Origin: Anthopleura xanthogrammica
Lineage: Eukaryota; Cnidaria; Anthozoa; Actiniaria; Actiniidae
DNA length: 64,000 nucleotides
Assembly: GCA_964019055.1 (NCBI GenBank)
Contig: OZ025208.1
Coordinates: 1,201,501 to 1,265,500, forward strand
Direction of reading: 5' to 3'
Positions 1-12,688 of this stretch are shown piece after piece. Numbering within the stretch: the first letter of the stretch is position 1; the number at the start of each line of letters is the position of its first letter. A program made the position numbers and the translations under genes. The notes beneath the pieces were generated by a model. The model did no database searches. It worked only from the letters and a program-made list of their open reading frames with translations, and was not told the DNA's origin.

Positions 1-1500
1 ACCTTTATTGAAATAGGTGTATATAGCTAATTCAATTAACATTGTTGCTGAAAAAAGCTTTGAATCATTAGATTTATTTCAGTGTGGCAATATTATAATA
101 TAAAACTCACTGATGCTTTCTAATTCTAAAAGTTGGACATATATTCCTTAATTCTTAGATAGCCTACAGTGAAGTTTGTTGGTAAACAAGAGATAAATGA
201 TAGGCTTTAGGCTTTTTTCATTGACAATGTTAATTGAATTAGCTATACCCATAATAATACTAGACCAAACTTACCAGTTATTCTATTTGTAATGACCAAG
301 ATTTTCTTTGTTATATCTTGACAATTCCAGGTGGTATGATAGACAAGCTGTTGAATAATAGCAATTATAGGGTTACACAAAGTACAATGTTGATGTTACC
401 ATAAGTCATGGATTGCTGTTGGTGAGCTGTTAGTAAAAGGTTGATGAGGGATGTTTAGGGTGCACAACTACAGAATACCTACATCCTATAAAAATAATTA
501 CTATTCAATTCCCAGCACATTTGTCTCAGCACTATATCAATGATTGCTAGGAGTAAAATCATACAAGCTACATTATTAATAAGAATGGTGTCAGCTATTT
601 CTGCAGACTGCATTATAACAACTTATTGTGATGTTTAGCTGTCAATACAGGTTTATATTGGCAGCTAGTTGGGAGAAAATACAACATGAGAACAATGCTC
701 ATGCTTCCAAACATTTTACTCATGTTTGATTTTAACAAGAAACCATAAATTATTGTGCATGAAGAGATACAATGGGCCAAGACACTGAATAGTAATTATA
801 ATCACTTCGGCACACAGCATTTGTTGGTATATTGCAGGCAGCTTCTGTCAGTGCCCCCAGGTGCTTGCAATATACCAAGGAAGGCTGTGTGCCTCAGTAA
901 TTATCTATTAAATAACAAGGACATGTATCAATATATGCATCATTCTACAAGTAGTTCCAACAACTGCAGGGTATTCTATAATGTTTCTGGTTAGGGCAAG
1001 GTATTTCATAGAGCATTTTTCATATGACTATGAAAAACTTATGGCATGGACTGCACCTTGCTGTGACCAAGTCATTGCTGTGCCATGTATGAAAGCATTT
1101 GACATTCAGTGCCATCTCAGTGCCATGCTGTAACCTTGCCGTATGCCATGACTTTTCACACTCATACAAAATCTGCTCTATGTACAACTGTAGCATTTCA
1201 ATGACCTCACCTGTGTGTCTGTACTGGCCAAGTGTTGTTCATGTTATACCAAGACGATTCCAGCTGGTTTGGTAGATAAACTATTGAACAAGTGAAACAC
1301 AGCATGTGAGATTATATCCATTGAGAATACCAGTATGCAACCAAGCAAGTGCTTAAGGAGGCTGAAAATGGTTTCCTTGGACATCCATGCATGCTTTTAA
1401 ATGATGTAGCTTAATAATTGAACTTGCGAAAGGAAAACAAATTCTAGCCTTACTAGCCTCCTTAATGCATTTCAAGTTCCAATAGCTATCAAGGAAGTTA
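1..1500. other. AT-rich stretch without a supported gene
   Basis: No ORF here looks like a conserved protein or has convincing splice borders. Short segments near 300-360 and 1245-1300 resemble each other (both contain an attccag-tggt-tgataga pattern), which suggests old copies of a dispersed repeat. Nothing else is visible. Confidence 0.5.
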
Positions 1501-1504
1501 GGGT

Positions 1505-1780
1505 GCGACTTACACCTAATTATGAAAACCTTGTCATATAAAAATGAAAAATAACAAATAGGAATTAATTATTTGTGCAAAACAGGTGTAATTATTTCAC
1601 TGTTTTTGAAGGTATAGACTGGCATTTTTGAGATTATCTTGTTGGTACATACTAAAATAGTTATTTGCATCAATCTAGGGGGCTTCAAATAATATTTCTA
1701 ATTAATTCCTATTTGTTATTTTGTTATTTCTTATTTTTATATGATAATGTTCTTACAATTAGGTGCATATAACCAGGGCC
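1505..1780. repeat. Foldback (MITE-like) element
   Basis: The left end (about 1508-1580) and the right end (about 1685-1775) are inverted copies. Both carry the taggaattaatta and caccta-att motifs, with a short unrelated centre. There is no coding capacity, as expected for a non-autonomous DNA transposon. Target-site duplications were not resolved. Confidence 0.65.
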
Positions 1781-1959
1781 ACTTAGACAGCAAGACTACT
1801 GGATGTGATCACACAGATCAGACGCATGTAAGAATGAACTGGCACAGCAGCCAATGCAGGGCCTCTTATATATAATCGTGCAAACACGCTGGGGTCTAAA
1901 ACAAGGAATGGTGCACTGTTTCACAAACCATTGTAACCAGAGTTTAGTCAGGCTGCACG

Positions 1960-2212
1960 CAGGCTAAGACAGCCAAAACCAATCAAAATGTAGAATGAAA
2001 ACAATGCATTTCAACTTTGGCTAGTCAAGCCAATTAGAGACCATCAAAAAACAATGGCATTACAGTATTGAGTCCATCTGATACAGCTAATCAATTGTGT
2101 AAACAACTTGTGTTGTTCTGGTTTCTGATTGGCTTGACTGCCGAAAGTTGGAATGCATTGTTTTCATTCTACATTTTGATTGGTTCTGGGGTTCTCGCTG
2201 TCTAAGTTGCTA
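1960..2212. repeat. Foldback (MITE-like) element
   Basis: Inverted ends at about 1968-2035 and 2125-2210 share an arm containing aatcaaaatgtagaatgaaa. The arms are roughly 65 bp with few mismatches. It lies directly beside the exon-like ORF ending at 2213. Confidence 0.7.
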
Positions 2213-2223
2213 TCAAATGTAAC

Positions 2224-2506
2224 TATGTACATACCTTAAGATTCTACCACATCCACCCATCACCAGTGCTGTATGGCTACAGTACATATTATCTGGCAGG
2301 TTATTTGTGTTACTATTCATTTTTGCTGTTGTGCTCTCCCAGAAGGTGGAGAAATCTTTAATGAGCTTATCGTATTGTTTCCTTAATTTCATCTTTCTTC
2401 CGTGTTCTTGTCTCTGTGTTTTGATAGAGGTTGAGACACTGTTCATTACCAAGCCGTTCGATGACAACTGGTCACCTTTGTGGTAATTCTGTATTGTTGC
2501 CATCAC
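2224..2506 (-). CDS. Unrecognised exon-like ORF
   Basis: The minus strand stays open for 97 codons and reads as a charged, non-repetitive protein (for example KLRKQYDKLIKDFSTFWES), unlike the hydrophobic shadow ORFs of AT-rich DNA. It ends at a good splice donor, AAG followed by GTATGT, at about 2230. A clear acceptor was not found upstream; an ATG lies at 2504-2506. A diverged copy of its middle (VMNSV-TSIKT) occurs at about 2590-2680, inside the neighbouring inverted repeat. I do not recognise the family; a coiled-coil protein is conceivable. It may be one exon of a gene extending left of the window or a decayed fragment. Confidence 0.35.
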
Positions 2507-2559
2507 TTCATCACAAATGTTTTAATTTGTGGGTTTGTTTTTTCTTTGAGAAACTGATC

Positions 2560-3390
2560 TATTAATCAGTATATTTGTGCCCTGATTTCATCTTTCTTCT
2601 TCATCGTCTCCTTGTTTTGATAGAGGTAAAGACACTGTTCATTACCAAGGCGTCCAATGAAATGCTTAAGTCTTGTTCAAAAACATGTCAATTGTCTTGT
2701 TTCAGGCCTGTATCAAGTGACATGGTATCAGTTTCAGGTAGAGTGATATGTATGGGCTTGTGCACGTATAATTTGGTTATATAGCATTTCCACTGGATAA
2801 TTTTTTCTATGCCTTGATAACTGCAAAACAATGATAACCATACATGATAAATATTTGATTTACCATTGATGAACAAAACCTGCTATGGGGGAGGGGGAGG
2901 GTAGAGTTTGTTTCAACAAATATGTACATGTACAACTAAACACAAAAATGTTTTCGAACAAACATTAAACAAGTGTTTAAAACATGTCTCCGTTAGCTAA
3001 TGATGTGTTCCAAGTAGAAATAAAGAGAAGCACAACCCTATTTAAAAGACGAGGAACCAAAAGCGAAGACATCTTGGTCATCCACGTGTTCCGAGCCACT
3101 CGATGATAAAACACTGAAAAATGCGGTAAAGATAAAAAAATAATCTTACCATCCATGGCTGCTGTATATTCTTTACTATTTTAGGATCGATATAGGATGA
3201 ATATTCTTCGAATAAGGCTGATTTTACTGTAAAGTTCAGCTTTGAACATCGAAGACATTTTCTTGTCTAAGAAACGCGGCCCTCGTGGTCCGTAACGTGT
3301 GATTATGTAAATATGAACAGGACTGAGATAGACTGGGTACTGGACTAAACCCCTGAGTATCCGCGGGAAAGTTTTTTTTCTTTTCTTATC
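2560..3390. repeat. Left arm of a large imperfect inverted repeat
   Basis: About 0.8 kb matches, in inverted orientation, the segment at about 7185-8010. Anchors include the cgatgataaaacactg motif (near 3100), the aacaaaacctgctatggggg block (near 2873) and the ccgcgg motif (near 3362). Similarity is interrupted by small indels. On the minus strand the arm contains exon-like pieces: a short open stretch ending in a GTAAGA donor near 3150 and a TTTTGCAG acceptor near 2822. Confidence 0.75.
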
Positions 3391-3600
3391 CTTTTGCTTT
3401 TTGTTGTATATTTATTTGCGTTTTTTAGTTTTTTAGTTGCATTTTTTAAATCCATCGTCGTCCTTTGATTTAACAATTTTCATTTTTTGTCATTTTTTCA
3501 ATAAAGAGTTTTTAAAGAACAAGGAAATCTAAAGAACAAAAAACAGGTAGGTCTTTGATTATTAGCTTTGTCATTTCCTGTAATAGATATTATTTTGCAC

Positions 3601-4058
3601 ACTCTTTCCTTGCATTGCGCATTCTTTCCTAGTGTCATACATTCTTCTCTAGTGATGCACACTCTTTCCTTGCATTGCGCATTCTTTCCTAGTGTCATAC
3701 ATTTTTCTCTAGTGATGCACACTCTTTCCTTGCATTGCGCATTCTTTCCTAGTGTCATACATTCTTCTCTAGTGATGTACACTCTTTCCTAGCATTGCGC
3801 ATTCTTTCCTAGTGTCATACATTCTTCCCTAGTGATGTACACCCTTTCCTAGCATTGCGCATTCTTTCCTAGTGTCATACATTCTTCTCTAGTGATGTAC
3901 ACTCTTTCCTAACATTGCGCATTCTTTCCTAGTGTCATACATTCTTCTCTAGTGATGTACACCCTTTCCTAGCATTGCGCATTCTTTCCTAGTGTCATAC
4001 ATTCTTCTCTAGTGATGCACACCCTTTCCTAGCATTGCGCATTCTTTCCTAGTGTTGT
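3601..4058. repeat. 60-bp minisatellite, about 7.6 copies
   Basis: Eight consecutive 60-bp units differ by only a few bases. Each unit itself has a roughly 20-bp sub-structure based on cattctttcctagtg. ORFs across it are products of the repeat. Confidence 0.95.
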
Positions 4059-4239
4059 ACATTTCCTTTCCAAGTGTGTCTCCGATTTTTGATATCTTGT
4101 TTTTTTTTTAAGTTATTGTACATTTTGTACCTGATACACCTAATTCAGTAGTGTTACAATTTTAGGCGCGTATAAAAACGCAACGGGGCAATTAATAAAA
4201 CATCGGAGACACACTTTTGACAAGTGATATCTCGGGATC

Positions 4240-4860
4240 TCAGAAGTAAGATGGTAAGATGAGTGACGATTGATGTAAGATAAAAGACGATTGATGAAAG
4301 ATGACTGACGATTGATGTAAGATGAATGACGATTGATGTAAGATGACTGACGATTGATGTAAGATGACTGACGATTGATGTAAGATGACTGACGATTGAT
4401 GTAAGATGAATGACGATTGATGTAAGATGACTGACGATTGATGTAAGATGACTGACGATTGATGTAAGATGACTGACGATTGATGGAAGATGACTGACGA
4501 TTGATAAAAGATGACTGACGATTGATTGAGGATGACTGACAATTGATGTAAGATGAAAGACGATTGATGTAAGATGACTGACGATTGATGTAAGATGACT
4601 GACGATTGATGTAAGATGACTGACGATTGATGTAAGATGACTGACGATTGATGAAAGATGACTGACGATTGAGAAAAGATGACTAAAGATGACTGACGAT
4701 TGATGGAAGATGACTGACGATTGATGTAAGATGACTGACGATTGATGGAAGATGACTGACGATTGATGGAAGATGACTGACGATTGATGTAAGATGACTG
4801 ACGATTGATGGAAGATGACTGACGATTGATGGAAGTTGACTGACGAGTGATGAAAATTGA
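4240..4860. repeat. 21-bp minisatellite, about 29 copies
   Basis: The unit is agatgactgacgattgatg plus a two-base variable end (ta, ga or aa). All three minus-strand frames are partly open because the unit length is divisible by three and lacks stops. The 303-residue Ser/His/Ile-rich ORF over it is therefore not a gene. Confidence 0.95.
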
Positions 4861-6009
4861 TTGAAGATCTTGGTCCCGTGGAGCAGCAAATGGTCCAACT
4901 GGGACTGATTTGAGAAGGGAAGAAGAGAAGAAAAATATCCGAGAAAAGCGATGGAAAGAGAGAGATCTGAGTAGCCAAGGGAGAAGAGAAAAAATATACG
5001 AGAAGGAAATTATTATGAACTCGAGGAGGGGGATAATCCCATAACAAAAATATAAAATGCATCAAATTTGTCTTTCAATAATTAATAAAAGTTATCGAAG
5101 AAAAGAGTGTCCGAGTGCTCATTGGGATCCCTTGTTCAAAACGTTCTAAGAACGGAGAAAATACGATCACGAATTTTAAGGGGTGAAATAACGCAAAACT
5201 GTAAATATTACTAAGAAGGTATAGTGAATAAGCGATTTGCTTTCGGTTACATCCACTTTAACCGAAATGTTAGAATCTTAGCACAGTTGGAATTTGAAAT
5301 TTTATAAAAAAAAATTTAAATAAAAAAAAAAAGTCCTTAATACGAAATATAAACTGTGAAAAGTCTTGAATGTTTCTTCTTGCATTTTATTTCCCACTCT
5401 TCTTACTACCCTCCCCACCTATGTTTTGAAAGTGTATGCAATGTCGTTTAGTATTTGTAGAACAGTGTACTTATTTACGCTCTTTTACTACTGACATAAC
5501 GGCATGATGACTGAAGCGAAAAGCCCGCGCTTATTTGTTATTTCATGCACCAATGCAGCCGCCCAAAACAGTCTATTTAATACTACAAACAACTATCATA
5601 GATACGGTAGTAAATAACCTAAAGTGTTAATGAAACGTAGACGCAGAAAGAAATTATAAATGTTTGATGAACTGCAAACATCAATGAATTCATCAAATAT
5701 TCTAGCGCTTAACTTCTATTTTATGATTAAATATCGCTTACCTCATTGTCCTGAGTCTTCAAACGTCGAGAAAGTCATCAAATGAACCAGAAAAGTAGCT
5801 CTTTTAAACGAAATCTCTCCGTTACTCTTAACGTCAAGCGCAAAACAAGAAACTAAAATATTCATAAGAGACTCCTTATTGTTAAAAGAGCTGTTAACGT
5901 CATTAAAAAGTGAATTAAGTATGAATGGAATGCAGTTATGAAGTGTGAAATGTATTGTTCATTGACCATAAATATTCATACGTGATCCCTACCACACCCT
6001 CTCTCGCCT

Positions 6010-6410
6010 CACCTGGATAGGGTTGGGACCCTAGTACTCATTTTTGGCCACCCTAAGGTTAGTGCTAGGGTTAGGTCAAATAGTTAACCCTAACCCTAAC
6101 GCGTATTTTTGACTGGTCTAGGTAGGGTTAGTGCTAGGTCAAATAGTTAACCCTAACCCTAACGCGTATTTTTGACTGGTCTAGGTAGGGTTAGTGCTAG
6201 GGTTAGGGTTAGGTCAAATAGTTAACCCTAACCCTAACGCGTATTTTAGACTAGTCTAGGTAGGGTTAGTGCTAGGGTTAGGTCAAATAGTTAACCCTAA
6301 CCCTAACGCGTATTTTTGACTGGTCTAGGTAGGGTTAGTGCTAGGGTTAGGTCAAATAGTTAACCCTAACCCTTGCACATATTTTGACCCCATTAGCTTA
6401 GGGTTAGGGT
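6010..6410. repeat. Interstitial telomere-motif minisatellite
   Basis: About five units of roughly 58-70 bp. Each carries GGGTTAGTGCTAGGGTTAGG followed within about 15 bp by CCCTAACCCTAACGCG, so every unit holds telomere hexamers head to head around gtcaaatagtt. It lies between the arms of the large inverted repeat. Confidence 0.9.
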
Positions 6411-7184
6411 AAGTTGGAAGGCAATAATTGGTTAATTAATGCATGCCATACATATTTTCGTGTTTTCACGCTCGGTAGCGGGTTTCTGTTTAAAAGAAAG
6501 CGCACGTTGAATATTTTATTCAGTTGGTTCGCGTCGCTTCTGATTCAAGGACGGAGCTAATGTTTGTTGTTTTAAAGGATGCCATGGATTCAATTTTATT
6601 CAATTCTTCATGTTTGAGATGTTGACAGCAAAGTTCATAGAGGTAAGGTAATTAACCTGTGTATTTTTTGCTTATTACAGCTGTTATTCATAACATACCA
6701 TAATGTGTTTATTGATAAGAACAGTCTTAATGCTTTGTGCCTGCTTACGGGCATATACTTCATGGAAGAATGGCATGAATGTTCTGGCGCATATAGTTTT
6801 AGCTAAGGGTTTAGGGTTTGGATAGTCTGCACAATGCCTTTGTTATAATTCAGAAAAAACGTTTTTTGTATAAATCAGCTTTGTTTGAACTGGCACAGGG
6901 TACTGCAAGCAGAAACAAGAAATAGCTAAACAACTAAAATGTATGACAAAACCGCAGGGATTTAGAAATTTGCTTTATTGATCAAGTTTTACAATTATAA
7001 AAATTCTTAATGATTTCTCTTCTGACTAATATCGTCACGACCATATCATTAACAAATGGGTAAATTGTGCGAGAAATATAGATCCAGAATTTTAAAAACA
7101 TAAAAATAAGAGAAGAAAAATATAAAAAAATAAAGAAAAAATACCCGTAAATACAAAAGAAAAGTTTGAAAACAAACGAAATCT

Positions 7185-8010
7185 TCCCGCGGATACTCGC
7201 GGGTGTCGCCCAGTTCCCTGCGTATCTCGGTCCTGTTCGTATTTGCATATTCACACGTCGAGGACCACGCTTCTTGGTTTGCAAAATGTCTTCTATATTT
7301 CAAGCTGAATATTACAGTAAAACCAGCTTTTATTGAAGTACCATTCATCCTAAAATAGTAAAGAACATACAACAGTTATTACTGGTAAGAATTATTTTAT
7401 TTTTACCGCATTTCTCAGTGTTTTATCATCGAAGGGTTAGCAATACGTGGCGACCAAGTTGTCTTCACTCCTGGTTTATCGTCTTTAGGGTTCTACTTCT
7501 CTTTCTTTCTTCTTGAAACACATATCATTAGCTAACTGATACATGTTTTAAACACTTTTTAATTTTTAGTTCGAAAAATGTTTCAAGTACAATAGTTGTA
7601 CACATTTCTTGTACCAAACTCCACCCTCCCCCACCCCCATAGCAGGTTTTGTTCATCATTGCAATATCAATAATTTATCATTAATGATTGTTTTTCCTTT
7701 GCAGTGGGAATTATTATCCACTGGAAATACTTCATGGCATAACCCATGGCATGATATGTGGAAATGAACTACAAGTGCATATCATTGTACCTGAAACTGA
7801 TTGTGATACAAGATGAGAAGAAACAAAATAGCACTTGATACAAACCTGAAACAAGAGAATAGACATGTTAACAAACAAGACACCAGTATGTCATTGGACG
7901 GCTTGATAACGAACGGTGTCTATCAAAACAAGGAGATGACAACAGAGAAATATGAAATAATGGCAACAAAGAAATAATCAATATACTGATTAACAGATCA
8001 GTTTCTGCTG
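7185..8010. repeat. Right arm of the large inverted repeat
   Basis: Inverted match to about 2560-3390, in reverse order: ccgcgg motif (7186), a shared ATGTCTTC segment (7286), atcgaagg (7429), the ccccatagcaggttttgtt block (7636), a TTTGCAG acceptor-like site (7700) and the attggacggcttg block (7893). Frames homologous to the left arm are broken here, so this copy is not coding. Confidence 0.75.
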
Positions 8011-8139
8011 GAAAAGAAACCAACCTGCAAAAACAAAAAACATTTATGAAATAATGGAAACAATGCAGAATTACCCCAATGTTATTATGGCTTAAACCAG
8101 AATATAACAAGAGACTATGGTAACATTCTATGTCATTTT

Positions 8140-8335
8140 ACCCATGATGTCCTACAGATATCTACCAGAAGATATGTACTGTAGCTTTACATGGTTTACT
8201 TCGAGACTGTCGTGACAATCTATGTCATTTGATCTACCAGATGATATGTACTGTAGCTTTACATGGTTTACTTCGAGACTGTCGTGACAATCTATGTCAT
8301 TTGATCTACCTGATGATATGTACTGTAGCCTTGCA
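8140..8335. repeat. 72-bp tandem duplication, about 2.5 copies
   Basis: The block containing gatatgtactgtagctt recurs at about 8171, 8243 and 8315 with few differences. The 78-residue ORF across it comes from the repeat. Confidence 0.85.
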
Positions 8336-8339
8336 GGAC

Positions 8340-10115
8340 CAGATTAGTGGATGTGCTATGATCATTAGGTATGTATCTGTAATAATAATTAGGGCAATCA
8401 GTAGTCAGTCAATAGTTTCTGCCTCCAGGGTTTGTTCAAGCTCTATAAAAGATCTTGAAATTTAGTTTGAACTTGAAAAGCTCTTGAAAAGAATTATTGT
8501 ACCTTGAAAGTTGCAAATCTATTTGTGATTTGGGTGAGAACATAATATCAGCAAGACCCTAGGCACTGGTATGGTGAACTGACAAAATAGTGTGAAGTAA
8601 ACCCCCTTCAATTTTCCACAAATCTTGATCCTAAAAAATAGAAGGAACTGATGCGACTGGAAAATACCCTCCACTATACAGTCAATCCCTAGTAGTGTCA
8701 CAGCATTCTGATTGGATATAGTCTCACATACTTTAATTTATTCATTCAACAGCTTGTCTAGCAAGCCAGCTGGATTTAACAAGGAAATCACAGACAAAAA
8801 AGGGCACTTCTGACAGACAGACAGGTAAGGTCATCAGATTATTAAATGTATACATTTGCATAATCCTCCATTATCTTCACTTGCTTTTAACAAGGGCAGT
8901 AAGGGGGATCTCTGCAGAGTTCACAATTATAATTAAAAAGGAACAATCATGGTTCACAAAAGTTAATTTTAAGCATTCACGATTCACGAATATCATAACA
9001 TGCTAGAAAAAATCTCTACACTACTTATTACACTGTATTTATGGAATGCGCCTCAGTTTTGTTGACTTTATGCAGCAATGTCTGTGATGTCACAACTCAG
9101 ACAAACAAAGCTCAGAAAAACATTTTCTCATCTCCTATTTCTACCATTTGGTTTTCATTGACAACTTTTTTTAAAATACGCAATGTTTTATAAAACAAAA
9201 TGAAATAAGATGTGTGTTTCTCCGAGTTCTTTTAAGTATCATTCTATTTGTCTGAGTCATGCATCTATTGAACGGGCTATTTTTAGAACCGACACGCAGC
9301 TCTATTTAACTTCTATACCTCAACCCAAACCTAGATTTTTGGTCTGTTTTAATGCCTGAATATTCTGTAACATGCTTTTTAAATGGTTCTAAAAGTGAGT
9401 GATTGGACAGTTCCAGGGAAACCTGCACTCACTCTTTGCCCCTAACAAATGTTTGGGCCACACTGTTGTGGCATTTACTGTACTAGGATCTAGAAAATAC
9501 ACAACTTTCTAAATCATATAACTTGGTTTGACTGCCTGCCACTGCCGATTAACATGCATGTGGTTCTAAAGCTAGATAACATGAGTACCCTGGGTTCCAA
9601 ATACCCCTACTGCCTTTGTTGTGATTGCATGAAAAAGGTATTTTCTCTAACCAACATTTGCTTTACTACAACAGCTTGCAAGACTTAACAGAATTCAAGC
9701 AAAGCTGATCTCGAAACCAGCTGAATTTGACTAGAATAACAAAGACAAACAATGGCAGTGCAAACTGACAGGAAGGTAGGTTTCCTGATTAATACTAGCT
9801 TTACTATGATATTTTTATTTAGGAAATATGGCCATTCAGAAAGAATTAATAAAAAATACCATTTGATATGTTAATAGTACAAGTGCATATCATGAGTGGT
9901 ATTAAACCACTTTCATAAGATACGAGTGGTATGTTTCATTAATTCTTTGAGAACAAATATGGTATTTCCTTTTAATAATACATCTACATAAAATAGAAGT
10001 AAAAAGTATGCTTCCAAAAGTATAGAATTATCAGATGTGTGGAATTAATTAATTGCAAATGTATCAAGAAAAAATCTACAAGCAATCAGCAGTCACAAAC
10101 AAGTATTTTATGGAG
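8340..10115. other. Gene-poor AT-rich stretch
   Basis: No ORF with credible coding character or splice borders. Short segments near 8745 and 9670 share an aacagcttg motif also present near 340, probably remnants of one dispersed repeat. Confidence 0.4.
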
Positions 10116-10119
10116 TTGT

Positions 10120-10345
10120 ATTATTAAGGCATTAAAACCCTAATTCAATATTTTCAGTATTGATTCTGCATGAAGTAAATAGTTGAATGGTAAAATATTT
10201 CTATAACATTTGAGCAATGCATCTTGGAGATATTAAGGTTTATACTTCCAATATGTTAATGTCGTGATGTATCTGGGGGAATTATTAAATGCATCCATGT
10301 AGAATCAATACTGAAAATATTGAGTTAGAAGTTATAGGCACTTTA
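10120..10345. repeat. Foldback element
   Basis: Inverted ends contain ttcaatattttcagtattga (about 10142) and its complement (about 10305), bordered by taaaaccc- and aggcactttaa-type sequence. A related end occurs at about 34750-34800 in the desaturase region. Confidence 0.65.
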
Positions 10346-10364
10346 ACAACACATGACCTGTGAC

Positions 10365-11085
10365 TGACACTTCCCCAGTCACTGACTGACAGCTCTAAAA
10401 CCACAGACTGCAACCATGTCACCCACTGACACCTAGAAAACTACTGAATAACACTTTGTCATCCGTCAACTGACACCTCATCAACCATTGACTGACACCT
10501 TACCAACCACTGACTGACACCTTATCAACCACTGACACCTGACCAACCACTGATTGACACCTCACCAACCACTGACACCTCACCAATCACTAACTGACAC
10601 CTTACCAACCACTGACACCTGACCAACCACTGACACCTGACCAACTACTGACTGACACCTCACCAATCACTGACTGACACCTCACCAACCACTGACTGAC
10701 ACCTCACCAACCACTACTGACACCTCACCAACCACTGACTGACACCTCACCAACCACTGACTGACACCTCACCAACCACTGACTGACACCTCACCAACCA
10801 CTGACTGACACCTCACCAACCACTGACTGACACCTCACCAACCACTGACTGACACCTCACCAACCACTGACTGACACCTCACCAACCACTGATTGACACC
10901 TCACCAACCACTGTCTCACACCTTATCAACCACTGTCTCACACCTTATCAACCACTTTCTCACCTTATCAACCACTGACTGATACCTTATCAACCTGACT
11001 GATACTTTGCCATCCATCAACTGACACCTAGCCATCTATTGAATAACACTTCACCAATCACTGACTGATATTTCACTGATAGTGA
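10365..11085. repeat. 22-bp minisatellite, about 30 copies
   Basis: The unit is cactgactgacacctcacca plus ac. The units are uniform in the middle (10640-10900) and degenerate at both ends, as expected if new copies arise centrally. Confidence 0.95.
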
Positions 11086-11089
11086 CAAC

Positions 11090-12470
11090 CTGTCATGGCC
11101 TATCATTTGTCATAATACTAGAAATATTTAATTCACTGCTTCTGCCTTTACAACAAGTTATTCATAATTGTTTATCTATTACTTTCAGAAAACACAAACC
11201 TGTCTTGTGCACAGCAATATAACAAGAAGAAAAGAAGAAGCATAGTCTAAAATAACAACCAGAAGAAAGGATACCTGAAATTTCAAAAAGATTATCAGGC
11301 TATTATTTTTCAAAACAAAAAAAAATATCAGGGCTCAAGATAGCAGTCTGCACATGCAAACCAAATCTTATTAATACTGACAGATGAAAATCATTTCTCA
11401 AAATTTACTTCTCACCAAAAATAAGTGTGGCTAAGATTTTTATATTTTGAGCCCTGGTAAATAAAAAAAAAACAGAAAGAAAGAAAGAAAGAAAGAAAGA
11501 AGTAAAAAAAAAAGACAGAGGAAAGAAAAATTGTGAGAAATAAATAAATAATAGAAATAATGTGACCCTATTTCGTAATGACATCACCAACCAAAACAAA
11601 TTGCTATTTCACAATGAAATGGTACCAAATACATCAACAAAATAAAAAATTGAAATGATTCAACTTTAAAAAAATTCCATTTTGAAAAAAAAAACAATTT
11701 CAAAAATGTTTTTACCAAATTTTATAAAAGATTCATCACTGATTCACTCAAACAAACAATATGTTGTTAACATGTGACGTCATTATGAAATAGGGCAATT
11801 AAAAGATATTTTCCTAGCTAGAGGACTGGCAAAACAAATCTCATAGTTCAACCAAATAATTGTGGCTCTGATAGCTATTCACATCTAAAATGTTCTAAAT
11901 TTTGGTTTTGCTTTCATTAGAATTCCTCATTAAGATTTTAAGATAAGCTTATATGCCTTTCATTTCATAATATCAGACTTCATGATTGAGGCATAAGAGA
12001 AAAAACAAAAGACTAGGAGGGAACAACCACAACAAAAGTTAACAAATTACAGCTATAATGAAATAGCTGATCACCCATGCAGGTCTAGTTATACAGTAGA
12101 TAACCATCCCTGCCAGTCCTCTAGCCACTAATATTAGATACAGGAGAGTGTGTACATACCCAAAACTGAAACAGCTTTAACATTTTGAATATTCCTAATC
12201 AAGGAAGGAAAAAAATAAGGTTTTCCATAGCAGCTAGTAAGTGGGTTCTCAGTAAAGAAAAAAACAATCAAAAACAATGAACAGTAGTATCGGTGCTGCT
12301 CCATTTCAATGTCTATCTTTTCACACAATTCTATTGTCTATATTTCAACTGGCTGGTCATTTTAAGTTCTGTTTTAAACTTTACTGAGAACCCTCCACTA
12401 GTTAGTCACACTCTCCTATATCTAATATTATTACCATGTATTATTTGTACACCAGAAAAATGAAATACAC
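11090..12470. other. AT-rich stretch without a supported gene
   Basis: Contains a short (gaaa)n tract at about 11470-11500 and A-rich DNA. A short inverted similarity exists between about 12230-12260 and 12380-12400 (a gagaaccc motif). No coding signal. Confidence 0.4.
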
Positions 12471-12476
12471 TTGATA

Positions 12477-12688
12477 CCTCTCACGAGGTCCTGCCAGCAC
12501 CAAACAGAAGCTGCCCCACAAGGCCAGGAAACCAATAATGGCAGTACAATATTGCTGCTCTTGGCAGAGTCTAACCTTGAGGCCATGATCAGATGACTGC
12601 TCTGGTGGTGAAGGTTGTCGGTAAGGATACCAGAGGATGGTCCTCTGCAGATTTCGTGGGATTGCGCCGGTGGCATGAATGCCAGTCA
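12477..12688 (-). CDS. Candidate exon with a membrane segment, unrecognised
   Basis: This stretch is clearly more GC-rich than its surroundings. On the minus strand it runs from an acceptor (TTCACAG, about 12689) to a donor (GAGAG then GTATCA, about 12476) with an open frame of about 70 codons. The frame contains a hydrophobic run, AIIGFLALWGSFCLVLAG, that could span a membrane. A second frame is also open across most of it, which lowers confidence. I do not recognise the family and could not connect it in phase with a neighbouring exon. Confidence 0.35.

Noticed and set aside
3601..4860. CRISPR-like regular repeats
   Set aside because: Units are contiguous without unique spacers, and the genome is eukaryotic; ordinary minisatellites.
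4154..5065. 303-residue minus-strand Ser/His-rich ORF
   Set aside because: It is a translation of the 21-bp array plus flanks; the other minus frames over the array are also open.
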